The position numbers were made by a program, and so were the translations under genes. A stretch of DNA of 64,000 bases, from positions 62,001 to 126,000 of the forward strand of contig NZ_DS483473.1 of assembly GCF_000154285.1 (NCBI RefSeq). The letters are read 5' to 3'. Shown here piece after piece: positions 34,497 through 43,424 of the stretch (position 1 is its first letter; the number at the start of each line of letters is the position of its first letter). A model generated the notes under the pieces. It saw nothing but the letters and a program-made list of their open reading frames with translations, was not told where the DNA came from and ran no database searches. The stretch comes from Amedibacillus dolichus DSM 3991. GTDB lineage: Bacteria; Bacillota_I; Bacilli_A; Erysipelotrichales; Erysipelotrichaceae.

Positions 34497-34505
34497 ATTA
34501 TAGCA
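34497..34505 (-). promoter_or_regulatory. Extended -10 promoter of mutY
   Basis: TGCTATAAT on the minus strand, ending 6 bases before the ATG, so transcription would begin at or next to the A of the start codon. Confidence 0.6.
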
Positions 34506-34579
34506 TATTTTCTCATTTCGATACACGTACAACACCCTTGAAAACCACTTGGTTCAATAAGCTGACGAAAAGTGATGAT

Positions 34580-34619
34580 AAAAAAGGCTTCTTATTCGTT
34601 TCCTTGCGAATAAAAAACC
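34580..34619 (-). terminator. Terminator of the mreB-family gene
   Basis: TTATTCG / CGAATAA stem extended by AGG/CCT pairs, flanked by A/T runs; T6 on the minus strand. Confidence 0.8.
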
Positions 34620-34634
34620 TCATCATTTCATTTC

Positions 34635-35606
34635 CTACAAGCTCTTTAACATGATGTTACAGCCATCAACCACACAGTTCAATGCATTTTCCGCAACATA
34701 TACCGGAATTTTTAATTCGTCTTTCAACAGCTGATCCAAATTTTTCAGCAATGCACCTCCACCGGTTAGCACCAAACCATGCTGAACAATATCAGCAGCA
34801 AGCTCCGGCGGTGTTACCTCCAAAATGGTACGTGTTGCATGGACAATTTCCTGCAAGCTATTGCGAATATAGGACTCTACCTCATTGCTGTTAATCTCAA
34901 TCGAATGCGGCAGACCGGTTTCCACATCACGTCCGCTGATCGTCATTTTTTCCGGACGGTTCGAATGCAGTGCGTTTCCTACCCTAATTTTAATTTCATC
35001 GGCGCTTTGCTCACCGATATACATTTTTTTATTTACACGAATACCCTCGATAATATCATTGGTCAGCTTGTTTCCGGCTACCTTAATTGATGTAGAGCAT
35101 ACGATATCGCCTAAGGATAGTACCGCAATATCACTTGTTCCTCCACCCATATCCAAAACCATGTGTCCACTAGGCTTTCCGATATCTAAACCGGCACCAA
35201 TTGCCGCTACCTTCGGTTCTTCTTCCAAATACACCTTCTTAGCACCGGCACGATATGCACAATCACGAATAGCATTCTTTTCTACTGAGGTAATCTTGGT
35301 CGGATGGCAAATCAAAATTACATTTTTCTTGAACATTCCTTTTAGCTCACACTTTTTCAAAAAGTAGTTCAGCATCATATCGGTTGCTTCAAAATCCGCA
35401 ACCACACCATCTTTTAACGGACGAATACAAATCATATTCTTCGGTGTTCTTCCCAGCATATCTCTTGCATCTATACCGGCCGCAATACATTTTTTCGATG
35501 TTGCATCTACCGTTATAACCGATGGTTCATTTACGATAACCCCTTTATTGTCAAGGCAAATCAACAAGTTGGTCGTTCCTAAATCAATACCTATTTTTCT
35601 AACCAT
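34635..35606 (-). CDS. MreB/Mbl rod-shape-determining protein
   Basis: Bacterial actin that directs lateral cell-wall synthesis under the membrane. 323 residues: IGIDLGTTNLLICLDNKG (phosphate 1), VILICHPTKITSVEKNAI, MVLDMGGGTSDIAVLSLG (phosphate 2) and LVLTGGGALLKNLDQLL (adenosine motif). ATG 35606 follows TGGAGGCGTAGCGT. No mreC/mreD follows, so it resembles the stand-alone Mbl/MreBH type. Monocistronic with strong terminator. Confidence 0.93.
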   Translation of the reverse strand: MVRKIGIDLGTTNLLICLDNKGVIVNEPSVITVDATSKKCIAAGIDARDMLGRTPKNMICIRPLKDGVVADFEATDMMLNYFLKKCELKGMFKKNVILICHPTKITSVEKNAIRDCAYRAGAKKVYLEEEPKVAAIGAGLDIGKPSGHMVLDMGGGTSDIAVLSLGDIVCSTSIKVAGNKLTNDIIEGIRVNKKMYIGEQSADEIKIRVGNALHSNRPEKMTISGRDVETGLPHSIEINSNEVESYIRNSLQEIVHATRTILEVTPPELAADIVQHGLVLTGGGALLKNLDQLLKDELKIPVYVAENALNCVVDGCNIMLKSL

Positions 35607-35722
35607 ACGCTACGCCTCCATTTTCTAATTCATGTAATGTATTTCAACGCCTTAAATATACCACGAAATCAATCACTTTTGTAGTTTTTTCACAAAATTG
35701 CATCAATTCCACTTTCTTCTAT

Positions 35723-35760
35723 CAAAAAAGCGACCTTGTCTCTTAAGAGAACAAAGCCAC
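35723..35760 (-). terminator. Terminator of the P-type ATPase gene
   Basis: Minus strand: GTGGCTTTGTTCTCTT pairs imperfectly with AAGAGACAAGGTCGC, then T6. Confidence 0.75.
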
Positions 35761-35777
35761 TATTTATACAGCCTATT

Positions 35778-38390
35778 TTATTGATGACGAATCAAGCCGA
35801 ATGCTTTTGATAATTCCATGACCAATACCGGTACAGCAATTAAACCTAAAGCAATCAAATGAAGCTCTATCGGTAAATCAATAAGTCCAAACAATACTTT
35901 AAGCGGTGTAAATACAACAAGCAATACCAATACGATAGATACAAGACAAGCCATATTTAACTTCTTATTGGTAAAGACACCAATCTTAAACAAGGAGTGA
36001 TCAGAACGCATATTGTATGCCTGAATCACTTGGGATAAAGACAATACGATAAATGCCATCGTTTGTCCTCCTGCCAATTCTCCGGTTATATTTTCACCTA
36101 GTAGGAAGGCAATGATTGCCAATGTCGCAAACATAACTCCTTGCAAAGCAATGCGAATACCAAAGCCATGAGCAAAGATACTTTCATCTTTTGGTCGTGG
36201 TTTTTTATCCATGATATCCGCTTCAACCTTTTCCATACCCAAGGCAATAGCAGGAAGGCTATCGGTAACCAAATTGATCCATAACAGCTGCATGGAAAGA
36301 AGCGGTGCCTTATGCCATAGCAACATGACAACAAATACCAAAATAACTTCTCCGATATTTGTTCCCAATAAGAAACCGACTACCTTTTTAATATTTGCAT
36401 AAATACCACGTCCCTCTTTGACAGCTTCTACGATCGTCGCAAAATTATCATCGGTCAATGTCATATCAGCAGCATTCTTCGCCACATCGGTACCGGTAAT
36501 CCCCATGGCACAACCGATATCCGCAGCCTTTAATGCCGGAGCATCATTGACGCCATCTCCGGTCATGGAAACAATCTGCCCTTTATTCTGCCAAGCCTTT
36601 ACAATACGTATTTTATTTTCCGGTGAAACACGTGCATATACTGAGATATGTTCTACTTCATTTGCCAATTGTTCATCACTCATCGCATCTAGCTCTAAGC
36701 CGGTAATCGCTTTTTCACCTTCATGTAAGATACCAAGTTCTTTGGCAATCGCACTGGCTGTTACGACATGATCACCGGTAATCATTACCGGACGAATACC
36801 TGCATGACAACAAACTTCAACTGCTTTCTTAGCTTCTTCACGTGGTGGATCGATCATTCCGACAAGACCCATCAACGTTAATCCGTTTTCCATTTCTTCC
36901 GCAACCAAATTTTGCGGTAACGCTTCAATTTCTTTATATCCGATAGCCAATACACGCAAAGCCTGTTTACTCATGTCATCATTCATGTTGCGTGCCTTTT
37001 TCAAATCGCCACGCACACAGCGCTTTTCCATAATATCAAAAGCACCCTTAACAATAACCATATATTTTCCATCTATGCGATTGATCGTTGTCATCAGCTT
37101 ACGATCGGAGTCAAATGGAATTTCTCCCAAACGCTCATAGCGCTTCAAAAGTTCTTCCTTTGGCATACCATTTAGATAGCTTGCTTTTAAGATGGAAGTT
37201 TCGGTTGGATCACCGATATGCTTTTCGCCGCTTGCCTCTACTACATAAGAGCCATCGCAGCACAATGTCGCATACATCAAAAGTTTACGTACAGCTTCAC
37301 TGTTATGCTCGCTGATTTTTTCTAATTCATCACTTTGATCTACATAAGCATTCACTAAGGTCATGCGATTTTGAGTTAAGGTTCCGGTTTTATCTGAGCA
37401 AATAACCGAAGCACTTCCCAATGTTTCCACTGCCGGTAAACGACGAATGATTGCGTTTTTCTTAACCATACGCTGAACCCCAATAGAAAGCACAATCGTT
37501 ACGATTGCCGGTAATCCCTCCGGTATTGCGGAAACTGCTAAGGAAACAGAGGTCATAAAGATTTCCAATACCGGTATGCCATTAAACAAGCCTACGACAA
37601 AAATAATCGCACAGGCAGCTAGTGCCAAAATACCTAAATAAGTTCCAAGCTGTGCCAACTTTTTTTGCAAAGGTGTTTGCGTATCGTTCTCATTATTCAA
37701 CAAATCAGCAATCTTTCCCATTTCCGTCTGCATTCCCGTTGCACTGACAACTGCAGTTGCGGTTCCATAGGTAATGCTGCACCCGGAAAACATCATATTG
37801 GAGCGATCTCCTAATGGGGCATTTTCTTCAATTTGAGCTAAAGCATCTTTTTCCGCAGATACCGATTCACCGGTTAGAGCCGATTCCTCACTTTTCAAAC
37901 TGGCACTTTTCAACAAGCGTGCATCGGCGGGAACAAAATCCCCTGCCTCCAGCTTAATGATATCACCAGGAACAAGCTCTGCGGCATCTATGACACTCTC
38001 CACTCCATCACGCAAAACGCGAGCATGTGGTGCCGATAAGCTTTTCAAAGCATCTAAAGCTTTCTCTGCCTTACTTTCCTGTAAAACGCCCATAATAGCA
38101 TTCAAAATAACAATCAATAAAATCAAAGCCGGTTCAAAGAACTCCGCAACATCGCCTTCTACCATTGCGATACCAAACGAAACCGCAGCCGCAATCAATA
38201 GAATAATAATCATCGTGTCCTTGAATTGATCTACAAAACGCTGCCAATTGGTTTTCTTCTTTTTTTCCACCAACTGATTGCGCCCGAATTGCGCCTGCTT
38301 GCTTTTTACCTGTTCACTTCTTAAGCCTTGTGCTTCATCACTTTCTAAAGCTGTTAATACTTCTTCCTTTGAATCAAAGTACGGGTTCAT
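35778..38390 (-). CDS. P-type (P2A) cation-exporting ATPase, likely Mn2+/Ca2+
   Basis: 870 residues, SERCA-like. ATG 38390 is the third of three consecutive ATGs and the only one well spaced from AAGGAGG. The N-terminal cation ATPase domain begins MNPYFDSKEEVLTALES. LTGES in the actuator domain, IPEGLPAIV in TM4 (PEGL metal site), CSDKTGTLTQN (phosphorylated Asp), KGAFDIM (nucleotide site), MTGDGVNDAPALKAADIG, and NLVTDSLPAIALGME in TM6 (N and D ligands). The yybP-ykoY riboswitch in its leader responds to Mn2+ in known cases, and L. lactis YoaB is the best parallel, so Mn2+ efflux is the likely role. Confidence 0.92.
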   Translation of the reverse strand: MNPYFDSKEEVLTALESDEAQGLRSEQVKSKQAQFGRNQLVEKKKKTNWQRFVDQFKDTMIIILLIAAAVSFGIAMVEGDVAEFFEPALILLIVILNAIMGVLQESKAEKALDALKSLSAPHARVLRDGVESVIDAAELVPGDIIKLEAGDFVPADARLLKSASLKSEESALTGESVSAEKDALAQIEENAPLGDRSNMMFSGCSITYGTATAVVSATGMQTEMGKIADLLNNENDTQTPLQKKLAQLGTYLGILALAACAIIFVVGLFNGIPVLEIFMTSVSLAVSAIPEGLPAIVTIVLSIGVQRMVKKNAIIRRLPAVETLGSASVICSDKTGTLTQNRMTLVNAYVDQSDELEKISEHNSEAVRKLLMYATLCCDGSYVVEASGEKHIGDPTETSILKASYLNGMPKEELLKRYERLGEIPFDSDRKLMTTINRIDGKYMVIVKGAFDIMEKRCVRGDLKKARNMNDDMSKQALRVLAIGYKEIEALPQNLVAEEMENGLTLMGLVGMIDPPREEAKKAVEVCCHAGIRPVMITGDHVVTASAIAKELGILHEGEKAITGLELDAMSDEQLANEVEHISVYARVSPENKIRIVKAWQNKGQIVSMTGDGVNDAPALKAADIGCAMGITGTDVAKNAADMTLTDDNFATIVEAVKEGRGIYANIKKVVGFLLGTNIGEVILVFVVMLLWHKAPLLSMQLLWINLVTDSLPAIALGMEKVEADIMDKKPRPKDESIFAHGFGIRIALQGVMFATLAIIAFLLGENITGELAGGQTMAFIVLSLSQVIQAYNMRSDHSLFKIGVFTNKKLNMACLVSIVLVLLVVFTPLKVLFGLIDLPIELHLIALGLIAVPVLVMELSKAFGLIRHQ

Positions 38391-38433
38391 CATCATTCCT
38401 CCTTCATTAATTATATGATGTCCGCTATTCGAA

Positions 38434-38556
38434 TAAAAAAACAAGACTTATTCCACTAGTGGACGATAAGTCTTGTCATTTCAGATGTTGCCAGGATCAA
38501 AAATCCATGATGTTGACAGCATCGCACCAGTGTGCCGACTACTCCCTTATACATTT
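38434..38556 (-). ncRNA. yybP-ykoY (Mn2+) riboswitch with terminator
   Basis: Minus-strand leader of the P-type ATPase. It contains AAGGGAGTAG (5' L1-type motif) near 38548-38539, GCTGTCAACATC, CCTGGCAACATC (L3-type motif), and ends in a terminator with arms CAAGACTTA / TAAGTCTTG and T7 (38475-38434). The motif order and the P-type ATPase context match the yybP-ykoY class. In known members Mn2+ binding disfavours the terminator and turns the exporter on. Confidence 0.85.
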
Positions 38557-38558
38557 TT

Positions 38559-38587
38559 AGTTTATCAAAATCAGCTTAAAAGGTCAA
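38559..38587 (-). promoter_or_regulatory. Promoter of the riboswitch/ATPase transcript
   Basis: -35 TTGACC, 17-bp spacer, -10 TAAACT on the minus strand, just before the GGGAGTAG motif. Confidence 0.6.
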
Positions 38588-38630
38588 TATTTCCATGTCT
38601 TTCCCATAACTTCACATTTTTTGTCGTCAA

Positions 38631-39386
38631 TTACACTTCATACCTTTTTCCTACCGCATAAAGCACAATCATAAAGATACTTATTCCTACAATCACAACA
38701 GGAAGCCAAAACTCTCTCCATAATACCTCACTATACCAACATATTCCTATACAAAGCAAAGGATAGAGTACCGCAAAGCTAAGAGTAAACACTCTGCATA
38801 CAATGCAAATATATCTCCAATTATGATTATTAAGAGATAAACCAACGATATGGATCTTAAATATTCCTTGTGAAACATAATTGATTTTATTATTGTCATA
38901 ATAGGAAGGCAGAAAATCTTTCGCGAAGAAACAAAACCAAAAAGCAAAGAGCAACATGAGCACACTAAGATACAGCGTATCTTTCACATAGGTATCCCTT
39001 ATATCCAAGCCCCAAAGCCAAAAAGCTTCCAATCCAAATACAACAGCAACGATGAAAAATGCATATCTTCGATTTCGTTTATGCCCACGTAATGTACCTT
39101 CCATAGCTATATCAACAGAGCAATTCACCAACGCTTCTTCCCTTGTTTTCGCCACACTCTCTTGTGTTAGCTTTTCTCCCTTTAACAGCTCATTCACACT
39201 GATATCCAATAACTCTGCCAATGGAGCGAGCAAAACGATATTGGGCATACTGATGCCATTCTCCCACTTACTGATCGTTTTATCACTCACAAATAGCTGA
39301 TCGCCCAATTCCTTCTGTTTCATATTTTTCGCCTTCCGCATTTCACTGATAAAGTGTCCGATTTTTTCATGATCTAGTGATTCCAT
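38631..39386 (-). CDS. XRE-family regulator with C-terminal membrane domain
   Basis: 251 residues. HTH at about 10-65 (ISEMRKAKNMKQKELGDQL, then FVSDKTISKWENGISMP). The C-terminal half has about four hydrophobic segments (about 108-125, 137-155, 195-215 and 222-243). This is the common Firmicutes layout of an N-terminal HTH joined to a DUF-type membrane region, probably a membrane-tethered regulator. ATG follows AGAGGTGGTGGATAA. Target and signal unknown. Confidence 0.85.
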   Translation of the reverse strand: MESLDHEKIGHFISEMRKAKNMKQKELGDQLFVSDKTISKWENGISMPNIVLLAPLAELLDISVNELLKGEKLTQESVAKTREEALVNCSVDIAMEGTLRGHKRNRRYAFFIVAVVFGLEAFWLWGLDIRDTYVKDTLYLSVLMLLFAFWFCFFAKDFLPSYYDNNKINYVSQGIFKIHIVGLSLNNHNWRYICIVCRVFTLSFAVLYPLLCIGICWYSEVLWREFWLPVVIVGISIFMIVLYAVGKRYEV

Positions 39387-39620
39387 TTATCCACCACCTC
39401 TGCCACTATTGTAAAATCATTCTTTGAAATACGCAATCTACGAAACGGAGAATTAAGCATTTACCTATATCTTTTCACTTATTCTATAAACATGATACTT
39501 TTGTTTACACCTAGTGTCAGTCATGAAAAATTTGCATAAAAAAACTTTTCTACCTTTACTGCAATACTAAATACAGCTTCTAATATGCAATACATTCGAT
39601 ACCATTATTAAAATCAAGCT

Positions 39621-40367
39621 TTACTTCTCCAATAGCTTCAAAAATTTCTTGTCATTCAGAAGCTCATTGGCAATAAAATTACCATCAAAAAACAATGCAT
39701 ACGTTGTAACCGCTGTTACTACATTTTGAGCCTGTTCTTTGCTTTGCAAATGAACTGCTTTAAATGGTATGGATTTTTCTTTGGCGATTGCTTCGATCAT
39801 AGGTACATAGCGTGCATTGAACGGACATTGATCGGTATAGTACAGAACATATCCCTTTTCATCAATATGAGGATTTTTCGCACATTCCTTAAACCTAGGT
39901 AAATGAACATTTTTATCAAATGGCAAATACCATAATTGAATACCATTAGTGGCTTCATCACATACTCGAAATCCTTTATATTTTAAAAATTTAGGATCTG
40001 CTAAGAAAGGTTTTTTCTTTGCCGCCGACAAAATACACAATCCCTTTTTCCCTTTATTTTTACTATCCTCGATACAAGCATTTAATAAATCTGATGAATA
40101 GCCATGCCCTTTCAACGAACCTGCAACCCATAAACAGTTAATATACATATAGCCCTCAGCCAAAATCGGATTCCAAGCATTTTCAGCAGGGATATACTCA
40201 ATAAAGCACTTGCCTCTTTCGATACTTTTCAAAAAAACTAAGCCTTCTTTAAACTGCCTTGACAGCCACGCTTTTTTTGAAGCCACTTGAATATCACTAG
40301 TGTTAGAAAGCGCACAGCAAATATGTTCTTTTTCTATATTTTCACTTGTAACCTTAATATATTCCAA
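39621..40367 (-). CDS. GNAT acetyltransferase with YoaP-like C-terminal domain
   Basis: 248 residues. TTG 40367 is the likely start, 8 bases after TGGAGGTTTT. The N-terminal GNAT domain (about 1-150) has YMYINCLWVAGSLKGHGYSSDLLNACI, the V-x-G-x-x-x-G-x-G/A acetyl-CoA loop. The C-terminal YoaP-like domain (about 175-248) has YYTDQCPFNARYVPMIEAIAKE, then the ALFFDGNFIANELL segment, a thioredoxin-like fold with a single Cys. Related proteins are annotated as N-acetyltransferase YoaP; substrate unknown. Confidence 0.88.
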   Translation of the reverse strand: MEYIKVTSENIEKEHICCALSNTSDIQVASKKAWLSRQFKEGLVFLKSIERGKCFIEYIPAENAWNPILAEGYMYINCLWVAGSLKGHGYSSDLLNACIEDSKNKGKKGLCILSAAKKKPFLADPKFLKYKGFRVCDEATNGIQLWYLPFDKNVHLPRFKECAKNPHIDEKGYVLYYTDQCPFNARYVPMIEAIAKEKSIPFKAVHLQSKEQAQNVVTAVTTYALFFDGNFIANELLNDKKFLKLLEK

Positions 40368-40726
40368 TGTATAAAACCTCCATCAATTGCACATTGATTT
40401 ATTACTGTTTAGTATAGCATAGAAAATCATACAGTCATTATTTTTTAGCTATCTTTTTTACTCAATGGATTATTAAGAATATAAACGTTATTACATAACA
40501 GCTTCTAACCGATTATGCTCTAAAAAGAATATCAATACAGAATTATCACTAAAAAAGACATTCCATTTGAAAATATGAAATGCCGATTTGCTTATGATCT
40601 CCTAATGATGTGAATAATCAAACTTTTCATTCTATTTATTCAGAAATAATTTTTCTGATAAAACTATCAATCATAAAGCTTATGTATCAAATCACATCAT
40701 ATTCTAAACATACATAAAAAGTATAA
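40368..40726. other. Non-coding stretch, AT-rich
   Basis: About 360 bases between two acetyltransferase genes on the same strand. I see no open frame, RNA gene or clear hairpin terminator. Confidence 0.5.
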
Positions 40727-41290
40727 TCATGAGGAAAGAACAAAATAGAAATCATATTCCGTTCCATCATGACCTATCAGCTTTTCATCTGTGTAATGAA
40801 AACCTAATGCTTTTAAAGCTTTGATACGCTCCGTAGCCTCATGAATAGCTTTTGTAGCGATTTTATCACAATGAAATAACGAATACGTCGGTTTCAAAAT
40901 CAAATCAAGTATTTTGACAATCTCATCTGCTTTCTCATAATCACTTCGCAGATCCAATCTTAACAAGCCGCAGTTGGTAAAATAATCTGTTGCATCTCTG
41001 TGAAATAGCTCAATCGTTCCGATAGCTTCCTTTGATGCTTTTGATAGGATTGCCCAACGTACAAATCCACTTCGCTGATATTCAAAATCCCAATACTCGA
41101 TTGCTTCTTGCATTCGTTGCTCGCTCGTATAATAGAAATCATCGCCTCCGCAATTATCACTGTTAAAAAAACAAACAGCTTTACGATCAGAATATACCTT
41201 CAACAAATCATCACGATCTTGCTTTTTTACTTGTCTTAAATAGTAAAATTCATTTTCAAATACCGGACAATTTTGATATACATCTTTCAT
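40727..41290 (-). CDS. RimJ/RimL-like GNAT acetyltransferase
   Basis: 187 residues from ATG 41290 (AAGAAGGG upstream). Layout fits GNAT (PF13302): FYYLRQVKKQDRDDLLKVYSD at the start, AILSKASKEAIGTIELFHRD for beta3-4, LRLDLRSDYEKADEIVKILDLIL for the acetyl-CoA loop and helix, then ATERIKALKALGFHYTDEKLI near the end. The acetyl-CoA loop is poorly conserved (no QxxGxG/A). Substrate unknown. Confidence 0.8.
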   Translation of the reverse strand: MKDVYQNCPVFENEFYYLRQVKKQDRDDLLKVYSDRKAVCFFNSDNCGGDDFYYTSEQRMQEAIEYWDFEYQRSGFVRWAILSKASKEAIGTIELFHRDATDYFTNCGLLRLDLRSDYEKADEIVKILDLILKPTYSLFHCDKIATKAIHEATERIKALKALGFHYTDEKLIGHDGTEYDFYFVLSS

Positions 41291-41438
41291 TATAAAACCC
41301 TTCTTTCTATAAAAGATATCTTTAAAATAAGTATAGCACACCCCTCCTTTTTACAATTACAAGAATATACTTTGATACATCGAAGTTCTTACAATCCTAT
41401 AAAAAAGTACCTATTCCTCAATAGATACTCAATACAGT

Positions 41439-41464
41439 TAAAAAAAGACCGGCATACACCGATC
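41439..41464 (-). terminator. Terminator of the GGGtGRT operon
   Basis: Minus strand AGATCGG-TGTATG-CCGGTCT (one U-G pair) then T7. Confidence 0.85.
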
Positions 41465-41476
41465 TCTCTCTATTTA

Positions 41477-42478
41477 TTATTTATTCATTGCTTCAGAAAT
41501 CGCAACTGCAACCGCAACAGAAGCTCCAACCATAGGGTTGTTACCCATACCGATTAGACCCATCATTTCTACGTGAGCAGGAACAGAAGAAGAACCTGCA
41601 AACTGAGCATCAGAGTGCATACGTCCCATTGTATCTGTCATACCATAAGAAGCCGGACCAGCAGCCATGTTATCTGGGTGAAGCGTACGTCCTGTACCAC
41701 CACCACTTGCTACTGAGAAATACTTTTTACCTTGTTCGTTGCATTCTTTTTTATAAGTACCTGCAACTGGGTGCTGGAAACGTGTAGGGTTTGTAGAGTT
41801 ACCGGTAATAGAAACGTCTACACCTTCGTGATGCATAATTGCAACACCTTCACGAACATCATCTGCACCATAGCAGTTTACTGCAGCTCTTTCTCCATCA
41901 GAGTAAGCTGTTCTTGATACTTCCTTCAATTCTCCTGTGAAGTAATCAAACTTAGTTTCAACATGTGTGAATCCGTTGATACGAGAAATGATCTTAGCAG
42001 CATCTTTTCCCAAACCGTTAAGGATAACGCGTAGTGGTTCTTTACGAGCCTTGTTAGCGTTACGAGCGATACCGATAGCTCCTTCTGCCGCAGCAAAGCT
42101 TTCGTGTCCTGCCAAGAATGCGAAACATTTTGTTTCATCACTCAACAACATAGCAGCTAGGTTACCATGACCTAAACCTACCTTACGATCATCTGCAACA
42201 CTTCCCGGAATACAGAATGCCTGTAAACCTTCACCAAGTGATTTTGCTACATCGTAAGCTGTTTTATCTCCTTTTTTGATGGCAATCGCAGCCCCTGTGA
42301 TGTATGCCCAGCAAGCATTTTCAAAACAGATTGGCTGAATACCTTTAACGATGTCATAAACATCGACACCTAAATCATCACATAGTTTTTTTGCTTCTTC
42401 AATGGAAGAAATACCATATGAATTTAATACTTCATTGATTTTATCTATACGTCTTTCGTATCCTTCAAATAATGCCAT
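41477..42478 (-). CDS. GGGtGRT family protein
   Basis: 333 residues. SVASGGGTGRTLHPDNMAAGP contains the motif that names the family. The protein begins MALFEGYERRIDKINEVLNSYGI and ends with a Gly/Ala-rich GMGNNPMVGASVAVAVAISEA helix. Function unproven. It is consistently next to the NifU-like scaffold gene, as here (12-base gap), so a role in a metal- or sulfur-dependent process is inferred. ATG follows TAGGAGGAAAAATC. Confidence 0.92.
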   Translation of the reverse strand: MALFEGYERRIDKINEVLNSYGISSIEEAKKLCDDLGVDVYDIVKGIQPICFENACWAYITGAAIAIKKGDKTAYDVAKSLGEGLQAFCIPGSVADDRKVGLGHGNLAAMLLSDETKCFAFLAGHESFAAAEGAIGIARNANKARKEPLRVILNGLGKDAAKIISRINGFTHVETKFDYFTGELKEVSRTAYSDGERAAVNCYGADDVREGVAIMHHEGVDVSITGNSTNPTRFQHPVAGTYKKECNEQGKKYFSVASGGGTGRTLHPDNMAAGPASYGMTDTMGRMHSDAQFAGSSSVPAHVEMMGLIGMGNNPMVGASVAVAVAISEAMNK

Positions 42479-42489
42479 GATTTTTCCTC

Positions 42490-43182
42490 CTATTCGTGAC
42501 GTGGGTCGATGTACTTAACAGCATCTGCAAATCGACCGTAAGTTTTCTTAGCGTTGTTTAATGCTTCCTCAGGATTAACACCCTTCTTAACAGCGTCCAT
42601 GAATACACCCATGTTTACATATTCGTAACCGATGATTTCATCGTTTGCGTCAAGACCCATACGTAGGATATATCCTTCTGCAAGCTCTAGGTAACGAGGA
42701 CCTTTTACCTTTGTAGAATAAACAGTACCAACCTGAGAGCGAGTACCCTTACCTAAATCCTCTAGACCTGCACCGACAGGAAGTCCGTTTTCAGAGAATG
42801 CAGACTGTGTACGACCGTAAATGATCTGTAAGAACAATTCACGCATTGCTGTGTTGATTGCATCACAAACAAGGTCTGTATTAACAGCTTCCAGCAAAGT
42901 CTTACCAACGATTGCTTCACTAGCCATTGCCGCAGAGTGAGTCATACCGGAGCAGCCTAATGTTTCGATCAATGCTTCTTCGATAATACCTTCCTTAACA
43001 TTTAATGTCAGCTTACATGCACCCTGCTGAGGAGCACACCAACCGATACCGTGAGTCAAACCAGAGATATCTTTGATTTCTCTTGAGTACACCCATTTTC
43101 CTTCTTCAGGAATAGGTGCACAACCATGGCTTGCACCACATTTTACTGTGCACATGTTTTCAACTTCTTTTGAATAAATCAT
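42490..43182 (-). CDS. NifU/IscU-like iron-sulfur scaffold protein paired with GGGtGRT
   Basis: 230 residues from ATG 43182 (AAGGAGAAATGAC upstream; longer starts lie in the structured leader). Cys at VENMCTVKCGASHGCAP and HGIGWCAPQQGACKLTL, then EEALIETLGCSGMTHSAAMASEAIVGK, which is the IscU-type Cys region with following helix, and LGKGTRSQVGTVYSTKVKGPRYLELAEGY. Annotated in related genomes as an iron-sulfur cluster assembly scaffold. No cysteine desulfurase is adjacent. Confidence 0.88.
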   Translation of the reverse strand: MIYSKEVENMCTVKCGASHGCAPIPEEGKWVYSREIKDISGLTHGIGWCAPQQGACKLTLNVKEGIIEEALIETLGCSGMTHSAAMASEAIVGKTLLEAVNTDLVCDAINTAMRELFLQIIYGRTQSAFSENGLPVGAGLEDLGKGTRSQVGTVYSTKVKGPRYLELAEGYILRMGLDANDEIIGYEYVNMGVFMDAVKKGVNPEEALNNAKKTYGRFADAVKYIDPRHE

Positions 43183-43331
43183 GTCATTTCTCCTTTCCGC
43201 TATATCCATGATTATAAACGTGCCACTTTTGAAAGCAGCTTGCGATTTCGCAATGTTATATACGAACATTACGTCTGACGAATCCGTCGTTTTTTGATAT
43301 TTGTAAAAATATTCACAAAAAGACGCTCCGC
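43183..43331 (-). promoter_or_regulatory. Structured 5' leader of the Fe-S scaffold/GGGtGRT operon
   Basis: About 150 transcribed bases before the start codon contain four inverted repeats in a row on the minus strand: AAAAAGGCG/CGTCTTTTT, GACGGATTCGTC, AATGTT/AACATT around a 7-base loop, and TTGCGA-AA-TCGCAA. The first resembles an early terminator. I do not recognise a known riboswitch. Confidence 0.55.
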
Positions 43332-43337
43332 CTTTTT

Positions 43338-43366
43338 ATTGTAATTCTTTTCTTTCTTTATGTCAA
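43338..43366 (-). promoter_or_regulatory. Promoter of the Fe-S scaffold/GGGtGRT operon
   Basis: -35 TTGACA, 17-bp spacer, -10 TACAAT on the minus strand. Confidence 0.8.
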
Positions 43367-43401
43367 TGTTTACAAGCCCTCATTACTTACAAAAAATGCG
43401 T

Positions 43402-43424
43402 AAAAAAAAGAGGATTTTCACCTC
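43402..43424 (-). terminator. Terminator of the histidine phosphatase gene
   Basis: GAGG/CCTC short stem with GTGAAAAT-type loop and T8, overlapping the stop codon. Confidence 0.55.
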
